Positions 1-7,040 are shown, numbered from the stretch's first letter. The stretch: 9,259 nt of DNA from Methylotenera_A sp031381645 (GCA_031381645.1 JANMYB010000084.1:1-9259); one strand, 5' to 3'. Numbers and translations are program-made. The notes: a model not told the origin generated them from the letters alone.

Positions 1-1368
1 CAAGGTCTGCCATCGTGGGCTGCAGAGCGCATAGGTGGCGCATTTACGACACACTTGGCGCATCGTGCAGATATTGCCGCTTATCTCGCAAAACATGAAG
101 ACGAAACGCGCACCGTACAAACAGCCATTGGTCATGTAACAAGCGCTGGCAATGATGCTGACGCCAACGAAGAGCTTTCGTTGAACATGATTGAGGGCGA
201 TGCGAGCCCTGTCATCAAGCTAGTGCGCTCGACCTTATACGACGCACTTAAAGCTGAGGCCAGCGATATACATTTAGAAACCGCGCCTGATGGGTTGGTG
301 ATTAAATATCGGCTTGATGGCGTGTTAAGCCAAGTGGGCGCAATTAGCGAGCCGCAATTGGCCGAGCAGGTGGTTTCGCGCATTAAAGTGATTTCTGAGT
401 TGGATATTACTGAGCAACGCGTGCCGCAAGATGGAAGATTCCGTGCAGTGTATCGTGGGCGTGATGTCGATTTTAGGGTATCTATCATGCCCAGCATTCA
501 TGGCGAGGATGTAGTGATTCGCGTGCTAGATAAGCAAACACTGGCGGATCAAGCCAATGGCTTACGTCTCGATGTCTTAGGGTTTGACACAAACACCATG
601 CAGATGATGCGCGAGCAATTTGCCATGCCTTACGGCATGGTGCTGGTGACAGGACCTACTGGCAGCGGCAAAACCACTACACTTTATGCGGCGATTAGCG
701 AAATTAACCGTGGTGACGACAAAATTATTACCATCGAAGACCCAGTGGAATATCAACTTGCAGGTGTGTTACAAATTCCTGTAAATGAGAAAAAAGGCCT
801 TACTTTTGCGCGCGGGCTTCGCTCTATTTTGCGCCACGATCCTGATCGTATTATGGTGGGCGAAATCCGCGATGCAGAAACTGCGCAAATCGCTGTGCAA
901 TCTGCGCTTACCGGGCATTTGGTGTTTACCACCGTGCATGCCAATAACGCGTTTGATGTGATAGGCCGTTTTTTAAATATGGGCGTAGATCCCTATAGTT
1001 TTGTTTCTGCACTTAATATCGTGGTGGCTCAACGGTTAGTGCGCACTGTCTGCCTGCAGTGTGCCGAATCAGTTGACGCACCTGAACATTTGAAGCATTT
1101 ACCCGTTCCAAAACATGCCACACTTAAGCGCGGCAAGGGTTGTGGTGTATGCCGTGGTACGGGTTACAAAGGCCGGCGCGCCATAGCCGAGATTTTATTG
1201 TTGGATGATGAGTTGCGCGAATTAATCGCTAATCGCGCTTCTATTAGGCAAATTAAAGAGCTTGCAGCGCAAAAAGGCACACGGTTTTTACATCACGTGG
1301 CATTAGAAGTTGCTCATGCAGGTATAACAACTTTAGAGGAGGTGCAGCGTGTGGCTCCCTTGGTCTAA
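1..1368 (+). CDS. gspE: T2SS/T4P assembly ATPase GspE (PilB family), 5' partial
   Basis: This is a cytoplasmic hexameric secretion ATPase that powers pseudopilus assembly. The frame is open from base 1, so the true start and most of the N-terminal N1 domain (the GspL-contacting region) lie upstream. The TTG at 55 is not a believable start. The visible 455 residues contain the N2 domain (ASDIHLE near base 265), Walker A GPTGSGKTTT (652-681), Asp box (TIEDPVEY), Walker B IMVGEIRD (850-873), His box GHLVFTTVHANN (913-948) and the zinc-binding tetracysteine pair CLQC (1051-1062) and CGVC (1141-1152). The tetracysteine element is typical of GspE and PilB and absent from PilT retraction ATPases. 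All catalytic motifs look intact. The 3' end overlaps the GspL-like gene by 20 bases, which suggests coupled translation. The family call is very secure. Assignment to T2SS rather than T4P rests on the neighbours. Confidence 0.95.
   Translation, partial: QGLPSWAAERIGGAFTTHLAHRADIAAYLAKHEDETRTVQTAIGHVTSAGNDADANEELSLNMIEGDASPVIKLVRSTLYDALKAEASDIHLETAPDGLVIKYRLDGVLSQVGAISEPQLAEQVVSRIKVISELDITEQRVPQDGRFRAVYRGRDVDFRVSIMPSIHGEDVVIRVLDKQTLADQANGLRLDVLGFDTNTMQMMREQFAMPYGMVLVTGPTGSGKTTTLYAAISEINRGDDKIITIEDPVEYQLAGVLQIPVNEKKGLTFARGLRSILRHDPDRIMVGEIRDAETAQIAVQSALTGHLVFTTVHANNAFDVIGRFLNMGVDPYSFVSALNIVVAQRLVRTVCLQCAESVDAPEHLKHLPVPKHATLKRGKGCGVCRGTGYKGRRAIAEILLLDDELRELIANRASIRQIKELAAQKGTRFLHHVALEVAHAGITTLEEVQRVAPLV
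1337..1342 (+). promoter_or_regulatory. Strong ribosome binding site for the GspL-like gene
   Basis: AGGAGG, part of AGGAGGTG (1337-1344), lies inside the end of the ATPase gene, six bases before a GTG codon at 1349. This near-perfect anti-16S match supports the GTG start and the 20-base overlap. Confidence 0.8.
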
Positions 1369-2647
1369 AACTAGCACGCTTGCTTTGAGTAGCACTGGCA
1401 TTGCGCTAAGCATACGTGGTGAAAAGCCCCAATTGCTTACTGATGCGACCTTTGAGTGGAAAGATGCAAATCAATTAGCTCAAATATTGGCGCAAAGTGA
1501 AAGTGCGCTTAAAAATCAATCAGTTAATGTTATTTTATCGAACACATTTGTGCGCTATTTAGTGCTGCCTTGGCAAGATGGTGTGTTGACACAGGCCGAT
1601 TGGCAAGCGATTGCGCAACATGCGTTTCGCAAACAATTTGACATAGCGGCTAATGATTGGTTGGTGTGCGTGAGCTTAGAAAAACATGGCCAAACGGTGC
1701 TCGCCGCTGCCATCGATAACAGTTTTTATGCGCAATTGCAGATAAGCGCTAAAACGCTGGGCTTCAATATCGGCAAGGTAGAGCCATTGCTCATGCGTGT
1801 TGTGAACCAAAATAAACCGAATACTTGGGCGCTAATTGCCGAGCCAGAGCGTTTGCTATTGTGTCAAACGCAAGATAGCGAATGGCGCCAAGTGCTTGTG
1901 GATTCGCCACCTGCGGGGCAGGAGTTTCAACATGCTGAACAGTTGATTCAGCGCAGTTTGTTGCAAATAGAAACGCCTGCGCAGCCAAATAAAATTGCTA
2001 CTTTTGTGTCTGCGGCATTAAATAAAATTTGGCAAGACAACATTAGTAGCCGTCAAAAACTAATGGCACATTTATCTAGTGCACAACCGCATGCAGTCTG
2101 GATGGCAGGTTTTTCTGCGCAGAATAAAACGCAAAAGATACAGCTAGATTTTGCAGGTAAACCGAAAACCAAACTGAGTGATTTAATTTTATTGCTTGGT
2201 GCACTATCGTTGGCGGCTTTTTTATGGGTAAATTATCAGCAAACACAAGCTAAAATCAATGTGCTGCAACAAGCTGAAATTGGCGCTGAAAGCCGCTCTG
2301 GTGCTAAAGTTGACCTAGCTGTGCAGGAACAATTAAAGCTATCGCAACAAGCGCAGCAACAATTAAATGTGCCTTGGATGCCAATGTTGGCGGCTTTAGA
2401 GACAGTGAAAAAAGCCAACTCGAATATTCAGCTGCTGAATATTATCCCCAATAAAAATCGTGCAGAAATTAAGTTGAGTGGTGAAGCGGCGACTTTTGCC
2501 GATATTACCCATTTGATTGATGATTTGCGTACAAATGCCGCGTTTAGCGATGCGGTGCTGGTCAGTCAACATTTAGAGCAAGATGCAGATAGACCAAAGT
2601 CTCAAGTTATTTATGTGTTTGAAATTAACGTCGGATGGCGCCTATGA
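1349..2647 (+). CDS. GspL-like inner-membrane assembly protein (PilM/PilN-type fusion)
   Basis: This is probably the platform protein that recruits the GspE ATPase to the inner membrane. The 432-residue product has the GspL layout. Residues 1-270 are cytoplasmic and look like the actin-like PilM/GspL fold (N-terminal beta strands STLALSSTGIALSIRG, then FVRYLVLPWQ). A single membrane span follows at about 278-294. A Gln/Ala-rich likely coiled coil covers about 297-340, and a small periplasmic PilN/ferredoxin-like domain (about 341-432) includes IQLLNIIP and the conserved-looking IKLSGEA segment. In type IV pili the first and last parts are usually two proteins, PilM and PilN, so this one resembles T2SS GspL. 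The GTG start is chosen because a strong Shine-Dalgarno sequence sits six bases upstream. The gene lies between the ATPase and a PilO/GspM-like gene, the expected GspE-L-M order. Primary sequence is poorly conserved in this family, so the assignment leans on architecture and position. Confidence 0.78.
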   Translation: MWLPWSKTSTLALSSTGIALSIRGEKPQLLTDATFEWKDANQLAQILAQSESALKNQSVNVILSNTFVRYLVLPWQDGVLTQADWQAIAQHAFRKQFDIAANDWLVCVSLEKHGQTVLAAAIDNSFYAQLQISAKTLGFNIGKVEPLLMRVVNQNKPNTWALIAEPERLLLCQTQDSEWRQVLVDSPPAGQEFQHAEQLIQRSLLQIETPAQPNKIATFVSAALNKIWQDNISSRQKLMAHLSSAQPHAVWMAGFSAQNKTQKIQLDFAGKPKTKLSDLILLLGALSLAAFLWVNYQQTQAKINVLQQAEIGAESRSGAKVDLAVQEQLKLSQQAQQQLNVPWMPMLAALETVKKANSNIQLLNIIPNKNRAEIKLSGEAATFADITHLIDDLRTNAAFSDAVLVSQHLEQDADRPKSQVIYVFEINVGWRL

Positions 2648-3177
2648 GCGACCTAATAACAATGCAATTGAAATGGCGGGTTTATCGCCTTGCAGAGCGA
2701 TTGAGCTTAATAGCCAAGCTGGCGCTGGTTTTGTTGGTAGCGACCCTGCTTAGCTACGTGTGGGTGTATCGGCCGTTGCAATCAAATTTGGCAAATTTAA
2801 CTACAACGCAAAAAAGTGGCGCGCAAATAGCCGTTACGCCACCAGCGGATGCAAGCGCTTACATGGCGCAATTTCCAAAAATAGCTACGCGTGCGGCAAA
2901 AATTAATGCGTTAATAAACATTGCTAAGCAACAAAACATATTGCTGGATGAGGTGACGTATAAATCAGATACTGACAGTAATCAACCACTGAGTCATTAT
3001 CAGGTAGCGTTTGGCGTATTTGCGCCGTATCCAGAAGTGCACCATTTTTTAAGTAGTGTATTGGTAGAAATGCCATACGTGGCGGTTGATAGCTTGAATA
3101 TCAGCCGTGAAAATGTGTTGGATGAAGTGGTAGAAGCGCGCGTACAACTAACATTTTATTTCGCGAATACGAGATGA
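2644..3177 (+). CDS. GspM/PilO-like inner-membrane protein
   Basis: This is a bitopic inner-membrane protein expected to pair with the GspL-like protein and link the cytoplasmic ATPase to the periplasmic pseudopilus and secretin. The 177-residue product has a short basic cytoplasmic N-terminus, one membrane span at about 24-42 (KLALVLLVATLLSYVWVY), a short linker and a periplasmic region of about 100 residues. That region has the alpha/beta pattern of PilO/GspM ferredoxin-like domains (INIAKQQNILLDEV, YPEVHHFLSSVL, then a closing strand ARVQLTFYF). The start at 2644 is preferred because its ATG overlaps the upstream TGA as ATGA, the typical coupled arrangement. The in-frame ATG at 2635 would add three residues and cannot be excluded. 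The C-terminus likewise overlaps the next gene by ATGA. Sequence conservation in the family is low, so position and topology carry much of the call. Confidence 0.75.
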   Translation: MSDLITMQLKWRVYRLAERLSLIAKLALVLLVATLLSYVWVYRPLQSNLANLTTTQKSGAQIAVTPPADASAYMAQFPKIATRAAKINALINIAKQQNILLDEVTYKSDTDSNQPLSHYQVAFGVFAPYPEVHHFLSSVLVEMPYVAVDSLNISRENVLDEVVEARVQLTFYFANTR

Positions 3178-3668
3178 CTAGAAAAAATATTCTGCTATTA
3201 AGTGCTTTGTTGGTGATGTTGTGGCTCACATGGCGTACACACGAGCAAGAGCAGGCTGTTGCGCTTGCCTCACCCACGCGCGAGTTGCCAGCTAATGCTG
3301 TACCAAATATGGCATCGCAGCCTGAGCAATTAGTGTTAAGCGCTAGAGAAATTGCGCCTAGTCAAAATAATTTATTTGATACACCACCGATTCCTGTACA
3401 AGCGCCTAGCAAACAGATTATATATAAAGCCCCACCACCCATGGCGCCGCCTTTGCCGTTCAAGTATCTAGGCCGTATGCAGGCGGGTTCTGGCAATAGC
3501 GTGATATTGAATGTGCAGGGCGAAGTGACGCCGATTCAGCAAGACGATATGCTGCTTGGACAATATAAAGTGCTGTCGATTACCGAGACTGGCACAAGTT
3601 TGCAAATACAATTTTTGTATTTACCACTTAATCAAATTCAAACTTTAAATGCTCAAATTACTCATTAG
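3174..3668 (+). CDS. Short GspC/PilP-like periplasmic linker protein, no PDZ domain
   Basis: This probably bridges the inner-membrane complex and the secretin. The 164-residue protein has an N-terminal hydrophobic anchor (about 4-19), a long flexible region rich in Pro, Ala and Gln (about 22-92), and a compact beta-rich C-terminal domain at about 93-157. The segments LPFKYLGRM, VILNVQGEV, IQQDDMLLGQYKV and LQIQFLYLPL give the beta-sandwich pattern of the GspC HR domain and of PilP. Canonical GspC proteins carry a PDZ or coiled-coil domain after HR. Here the protein ends right after HR, which is closer to PilP. The start ATG overlaps the stop of the preceding gene (ATGA), and no strong ribosome site is visible, so translation is likely coupled. 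It lies directly before the secretin gene, as gspC or pilP normally does. Confidence 0.72.
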   Translation: MTRKNILLLSALLVMLWLTWRTHEQEQAVALASPTRELPANAVPNMASQPEQLVLSAREIAPSQNNLFDTPPIPVQAPSKQIIYKAPPPMAPPLPFKYLGRMQAGSGNSVILNVQGEVTPIQQDDMLLGQYKVLSITETGTSLQIQFLYLPLNQIQTLNAQITH

Positions 3669-3670
3669 GA
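3667..3670 (+). promoter_or_regulatory. Ribosome binding site for the secretin
   Basis: AGGA overlaps the end of the upstream stop codon and lies seven bases before the ATG at 3678. It supports that start over the in-frame ATG at 3693. Confidence 0.6.
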
Positions 3671-3677
3671 ACCCATC

Positions 3678-5603
3678 ATGAATCATCCAATCATGAATAA
3701 AAAAGGCCTACAAACATTAGGCTTTTACTTGCTTGTATTGCCGCTGGTGGCTTGTCAAGCGCTTGCACCCAAGTTGAAGCCAGATGAGCATGTGGATAAT
3801 CGCTTGCAAAACCCGACGCGCGCACAACAAGTGCCAGACAAAATGGTGAATATTAGCGAGCGCGATAAGACGATATATACGTTTTTGGCGAATGCAGATT
3901 TGGCCTGGCAACGTGAAGATTACGATGAAGTTATGCGCCTTTACCAAGCTTTAGCAGCGTATGACCCAGACAATTTGCGTGCAAGCGAAGGTTTGAAGCA
4001 GGTTGAAATTGCTAAACGGCACGATGGCATCATTGCCGAAGCTGAAAGCCTGATGAATACAGATGAGGCCAGTGATGAACTGGCCTTGGCCAAATTGCGC
4101 TTAGTGCTTTTAGAGAACCCACAGCATAAAAAAGCATTACCGCTATACAATCAATTACTGGCTAAGCAAGCAGGCCTTAACAAGGCAAAACTCGTTAAAA
4201 AATTAGTATTTAATCAGCCTGTTACGATGGAGTTTAGAGATGTAAACTTGAAAATGATTTTTGAATCGCTTTCAAGAACCACTAAAATCAATTTTATTAT
4301 CGATAAAGATGTACCAAGTGATCAAAAAGCAACTATTTTTGTGAAAGCTGTACCGTTTAATGATGTACTCGATTTGTTGTTACAAACCAATCAGTTAGAT
4401 AAAAAAGTATTGAGCGATAATTCGGTCATTATTTATGTAAACGATATTTTGCATCAGCGTGATTACAAAGATTTAAGTGTGCGGAGTTTTGTTTTAGATT
4501 ATGCCGATGCCAAGCAAATGAGCACTATTTTGCGCACCATGCTAAATATCCGCAGTATGGAGGTAGATGCTAGGTTAAACACTTTGTTGATTAAAGACTC
4601 TCCTGAAATTTTGGCTTTGGCTGAAAAAATAATTTATGCACAAGATAAACCAGATCCAGAGGTGATGTTAGAGCTACAAGTCATGGAAGTAAAGCGTAGT
4701 TATTTACAGAATTTAGGTATTGTGCCACCTACTGGGGTGAGTGTGCCAGTGCCACTTAGTGGCGTACTAACAGTGAAAGATTTGCGTAATGTCACAGGCA
4801 ATTCTCTGGTGGTGAATGGCATACCAGGCCTGGTGTTTAATGCGACTGATGGAGATGTTAATTTACTCGCGAATCCTAGGATTCGCGTTAAAAACAAAGA
4901 AACAGCGAAAATACATATTGGCGAAAAAGTACCTGTATTTACAGCAAATGTGGCTTCTACAGGCGTCACTTCACAAACCGTACAATATATTGACGCGGGT
5001 TTAAAATTAGAAGTCGAGCCGACCATTAGCGCAGCTGACGATGTCACCATTAAAATCAACCTGAATGTAGGTTCAATTGGCGACAGAGTTGTAGCGACTG
5101 CAGGAGACAGCCAAAGTATTGCGTTTAGGGTTGGCACTAGGCTTGCCTCGACACAGTTACGCTTGCACGATGGCGAAACACAAATTTTAGCGGGGTTAAT
5201 TGACGATCAGGATAGAAAAAACATCAGTGGGCTACCTGGGTTTTCTAAAATTCCACTATTAGGGAAATTATTTTCTAATCAAACGGATGACAAAGTTAAA
5301 ACGGAAATTGTCCTATCCATCACCCCCCACATCATCCGTCAGCGTACACCGCAGCAGGCGCATGAGGCTGATATATGGACAGGCTCAGAGGGTCAGGCGG
5401 GCAAACATTCTCCATCGCCAGCTTTTACTAATGGCGCTTCGCCATTTATGGTGCCAAAACCACCAGCCACCGCCGCGCCTAGCAACAAAATAGAGGCGCC
5501 AAAAAATATTAACCTACCCTTACCCGCAGGGTTTTCACTCGGTGGAGGTTTGAATTCGGAACAAAAAATTGAACCCAACTCGATGACGGAAACGAAAGAG
5601 TAA
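3678..5603 (+). CDS. gspD: Lipoprotein secretin (GspD/PilQ family) with N-terminal helical repeats
   Basis: This is the outer-membrane multimeric channel of the system. The 641-residue product starts with a lipoprotein signal whose lipobox is LVAC (Cys26, Gln at +2, compatible with outer-membrane sorting). Residues 63-165 are helical with a TPR-like pattern (LAWQREDYDEVMRLYQALAA; LALAKLRLVLLENP). An N0/STN-like domain follows at about 178-255 (MEFRDVNLKMIFESLS, VKAVPFNDVLDLLL). A single secretin N-domain lies at about 266-322 (VRSFVLDYADAKQMSTIL, NTLLIKD). The secretin core is at about 328-553, with LLANPRIRVKNKETAKIHIG and the C-terminal signature LHDGETQILAGLID plus GLPGFSKIPLLGKLF. Canonical GspD has N0-N3, so this one is short in N-domains. 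Self-lipidation may remove the need for a pilotin. A Pro/Ala/Gly-rich tail of about 85 residues follows the barrel. The gene is in the middle of the operon, nine bases after the GspC-like gene. The secretin call is secure. Confidence 0.93.
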   Translation: MNHPIMNKKGLQTLGFYLLVLPLVACQALAPKLKPDEHVDNRLQNPTRAQQVPDKMVNISERDKTIYTFLANADLAWQREDYDEVMRLYQALAAYDPDNLRASEGLKQVEIAKRHDGIIAEAESLMNTDEASDELALAKLRLVLLENPQHKKALPLYNQLLAKQAGLNKAKLVKKLVFNQPVTMEFRDVNLKMIFESLSRTTKINFIIDKDVPSDQKATIFVKAVPFNDVLDLLLQTNQLDKKVLSDNSVIIYVNDILHQRDYKDLSVRSFVLDYADAKQMSTILRTMLNIRSMEVDARLNTLLIKDSPEILALAEKIIYAQDKPDPEVMLELQVMEVKRSYLQNLGIVPPTGVSVPVPLSGVLTVKDLRNVTGNSLVVNGIPGLVFNATDGDVNLLANPRIRVKNKETAKIHIGEKVPVFTANVASTGVTSQTVQYIDAGLKLEVEPTISAADDVTIKINLNVGSIGDRVVATAGDSQSIAFRVGTRLASTQLRLHDGETQILAGLIDDQDRKNISGLPGFSKIPLLGKLFSNQTDDKVKTEIVLSITPHIIRQRTPQQAHEADIWTGSEGQAGKHSPSPAFTNGASPFMVPKPPATAAPSNKIEAPKNINLPLPAGFSLGGGLNSEQKIEPNSMTETKE

Positions 5604-5614
5604 GCTTTGCTTTT

Positions 5615-6115
5615 ATGCAGTTTACCAATAAAAAAATAAAGGGGTTTTCGTATGTCGAGATGGTGTTTGCCGTCGCCATGCTAGCCTTGCTAGCTGGGGT
5701 TGCCACGCCCTATCTAGAAAAAAATATTCAGCGTAAAAAAGAGCTGGAGTTTAGACAAAATTTGCGGCAAATTCGTACTGCGATTGACGAATATAAAGAA
5801 GCATCAGACCAAGGTAAGCTGAAAAAATCGATTGGAGATAGCGGCTATCCACATCGCTTAGAAGACTTGGTCATTGGTGTGGAGGATATTACGGATCCAA
5901 AAAAGAAAAAAATACGTTTTTTAAGGCGCATTCCAGTTGACCCCATGTATCCACGAGGTTTGCAAGCGGATAAAAATATCAACCCCGAAGATACTTGGGG
6001 CAAACGAAGCTACGATAGTGATGCAGACAACCCGCGTGAGGGCAACGACGTCTATGATGTTTACTCGCTTAGTGCCGATATTGGTATGAATGGAATTGCG
6101 TATGGTCAATGGTAA
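5615..6115 (+). CDS. gspG: GspG-like pseudopilin 1
   Basis: This is a prepilin-like subunit of the periplasmic pseudopilus. The 166-residue protein has a 10-residue basic leader and the class III cleavage site KG/FSYVEM, with Gly at -1 and Glu at mature +5, then a hydrophobic helix to about residue 31. The globular part carries the family pattern LRQIRTAIDEY, then a Pro-Tyr segment (YPHRLEDLV) and the RRIPVDPMYP motif of GspG-type pseudopilins. The C-terminal part (NDVYDVYSLSADIG, ending AYGQW) matches the calcium-loop region of GspG in general layout. Between these lies a very basic KKKKIR patch encoded by A runs (5899-5912) and a longer acidic loop than in the next gene, so this copy is bigger. 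It begins 11 bases after the secretin stop. No convincing Shine-Dalgarno sequence is visible, so coupling is likely. It could be the major pseudopilin or a GspG/H-like partner of the next gene. Confidence 0.85.
   Translation: MQFTNKKIKGFSYVEMVFAVAMLALLAGVATPYLEKNIQRKKELEFRQNLRQIRTAIDEYKEASDQGKLKKSIGDSGYPHRLEDLVIGVEDITDPKKKKIRFLRRIPVDPMYPRGLQADKNINPEDTWGKRSYDSDADNPREGNDVYDVYSLSADIGMNGIAYGQW
6092..6095 (+). promoter_or_regulatory. Ribosome binding site for pseudopilin 2
   Basis: GGAA lies six bases before ATG 6102, within the end of the pseudopilin 1 gene. The alternative ATG at 6090 has no such site, so 6102 is preferred. Confidence 0.5.
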
Positions 6116-6494
6116 AAAATTATTTAAAGCTAGCAAAGCTTTTACTTTTATTGAGTTGATGGTGGTGATGGCGATTGTTGCGACTATCGTTGCCATCGTC
6201 ACGCCGCGCTATTTTCAAGGCTTGGAGCGCACTAAAGAAACCGCGCTTAAACAAAATCTAAAAGAAATGCGTGAGGCGATAGACCATTATCACGCCGATA
6301 AAGGCGAATACCCTGCTAATTTACAAACGCTAGTATTAGAGCGGTATTTGCGTTTCATTCCAGAAGACCCAATGACTGAAAAGGCAGACACATGGCAAAT
6401 TACTACGCCACCTGATCGTAGCGCGCGCGTTTATGATATTGCCAGCGGTGCCGCCACCATCGCCAGTGACGGCACTACTTATAACACATGGTGA
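6102..6494 (+). CDS. gspG: GspG-like pseudopilin 2, Ala at -1 of the processing site
   Basis: This is a second prepilin-like subunit with the compact size of GspG (130 residues). The leader is basic and 13 residues long from the chosen ATG. The site reads SKA/FTFIEL, so mature Phe1 and Glu5 are present but the residue before the cut is Ala (codon GCT, 6141-6143 region) instead of the usual Gly. The hydrophobic helix FIELMVVMAIVATIVAIV is followed by the GspG core: LKEMREAIDHYHADKGEYP, LQTLVLERYLRFIPEDPMT, DTW, and a short C-terminal loop ending TTYNTW. The RFIPEDPMT motif is a hallmark of the GspG group. It overlaps the upstream gene by 14 bases and the downstream gene by 7. By size and fold pattern it is the better candidate for the major pseudopilin, but the noncanonical -1 residue leaves its processing efficiency open. 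An upstream ATG at 6090 would add four residues. Confidence 0.85.
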   Translation: MVNGKKLFKASKAFTFIELMVVMAIVATIVAIVTPRYFQGLERTKETALKQNLKEMREAIDHYHADKGEYPANLQTLVLERYLRFIPEDPMTEKADTWQITTPPDRSARVYDIASGAATIASDGTTYNTW

Positions 6495-6994
6495 AGTACC
6501 GTCTTCAGTCAGGTTTTGCGTATTTGGCGGTGCTGTTTTTGGTGGTCGCAATATCAATCAGTATGGGGGTTGTCGCGCAAAATGAAGATACACTACTTAA
6601 ACGTGAAAAAGAACAAGATTGGTTGTTTGTAGGCAAGCAATATCAGCGTGCGATTGCGAGTTACTACAACCAATCACCTGATGGCATTACAACCTTACCA
6701 AATAAAATAGAAGATTTACTGTTGGATAAGCGCTTTATTGCACCTGTACGACATTTGCGCAAAGCCTACTACGACCCCATAGACATCCAACAAAGTTGGA
6801 TTTTAATTAGAAATCAAGGGAACCAAATTATTGGCGTATATAGTCCATCTCAAGAGCCGATATTATCAACCAAAATCATCGCTGAGTATCAAGAAAGTAT
6901 GGGGAGTAAAGTTGTGAGTTACACGGATGTTAAATTTGTGTTTAAACCTGCAGAAACAAGCAACAAAGCAACAGCCGATGCTAACGAACCTTAA
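6488..6994 (+). CDS. Pseudopilin-like minor subunit lacking Glu5
   Basis: This is the third prepilin-like protein of the operon (168 residues). The leader is short, and the putative cut site is SG/FAYLAVLFLV, giving Gly at -1, Phe at +1 and Ala at +5 where Glu is normally conserved. A hydrophobic helix runs to about residue 31. The soluble part has LLKREKEQDWLFVGKQYQRAIASYY (aligned with the helix of the two GspG-like neighbours), LPNKIEDLLLDKRF, and a Tyr-Asp-Pro segment (KAYYDP) in place of the DPMT motif. It then shows WILIRNQGNQIIGVYS and an acidic, Ala/Thr-rich end. In T2SS, loss of Glu5 is a feature of the tip subunit GspK, but this protein is far shorter than GspK, so only a tip-like or initiator role is inferred. 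The start could be ATG 6488 or GTG 6491 (GTGA overlap). It is the last gene before the terminator. Confidence 0.78.
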   Translation: MVKYRLQSGFAYLAVLFLVVAISISMGVVAQNEDTLLKREKEQDWLFVGKQYQRAIASYYNQSPDGITTLPNKIEDLLLDKRFIAPVRHLRKAYYDPIDIQQSWILIRNQGNQIIGVYSPSQEPILSTKIIAEYQESMGSKVVSYTDVKFVFKPAETSNKATADANEP

Positions 6995-7040
6995 AAAACC
7001 AATAGAGCCAGCCTGCACTGGCTCTATTGGTTGCAGTTTT
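6993..7040. terminator. Intrinsic, probably bidirectional terminator between convergent operons
   Basis: A perfect 15-bp inverted repeat (6997-7011 paired with 7018-7032; stem ACCAATAGAGCCAG, plus one outer A-T pair) encloses a 6-base loop (CCTGCA). Six A residues at 6993-6998 form a U tract for transcripts of the minus-strand oxidase. On the plus strand the stem is followed by GCAG and then TTTT (7037-7040), a weaker tail. It lies between the stop codons of the secretion operon (6994) and of the oxidase (7039). Confidence 0.88.

Noticed and set aside
55..57. TTG as the start of the GspE gene
   Set aside because: The frame is open to base 1 and the upstream residues (ERIGGAFTTHL) read as coding sequence. 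GspE family members are longer, so the start is outside the window.
132..497. 121-residue minus-strand open frame inside the ATPase gene
   Set aside because: It is antisense to conserved N2 domain coding sequence and shows no family motifs.
4700..5137. 145-residue minus-strand open frame inside the secretin gene
   Set aside because: It is fully antisense to strongly conserved secretin sequence and has no recognisable features, so it is treated as a shadow frame.
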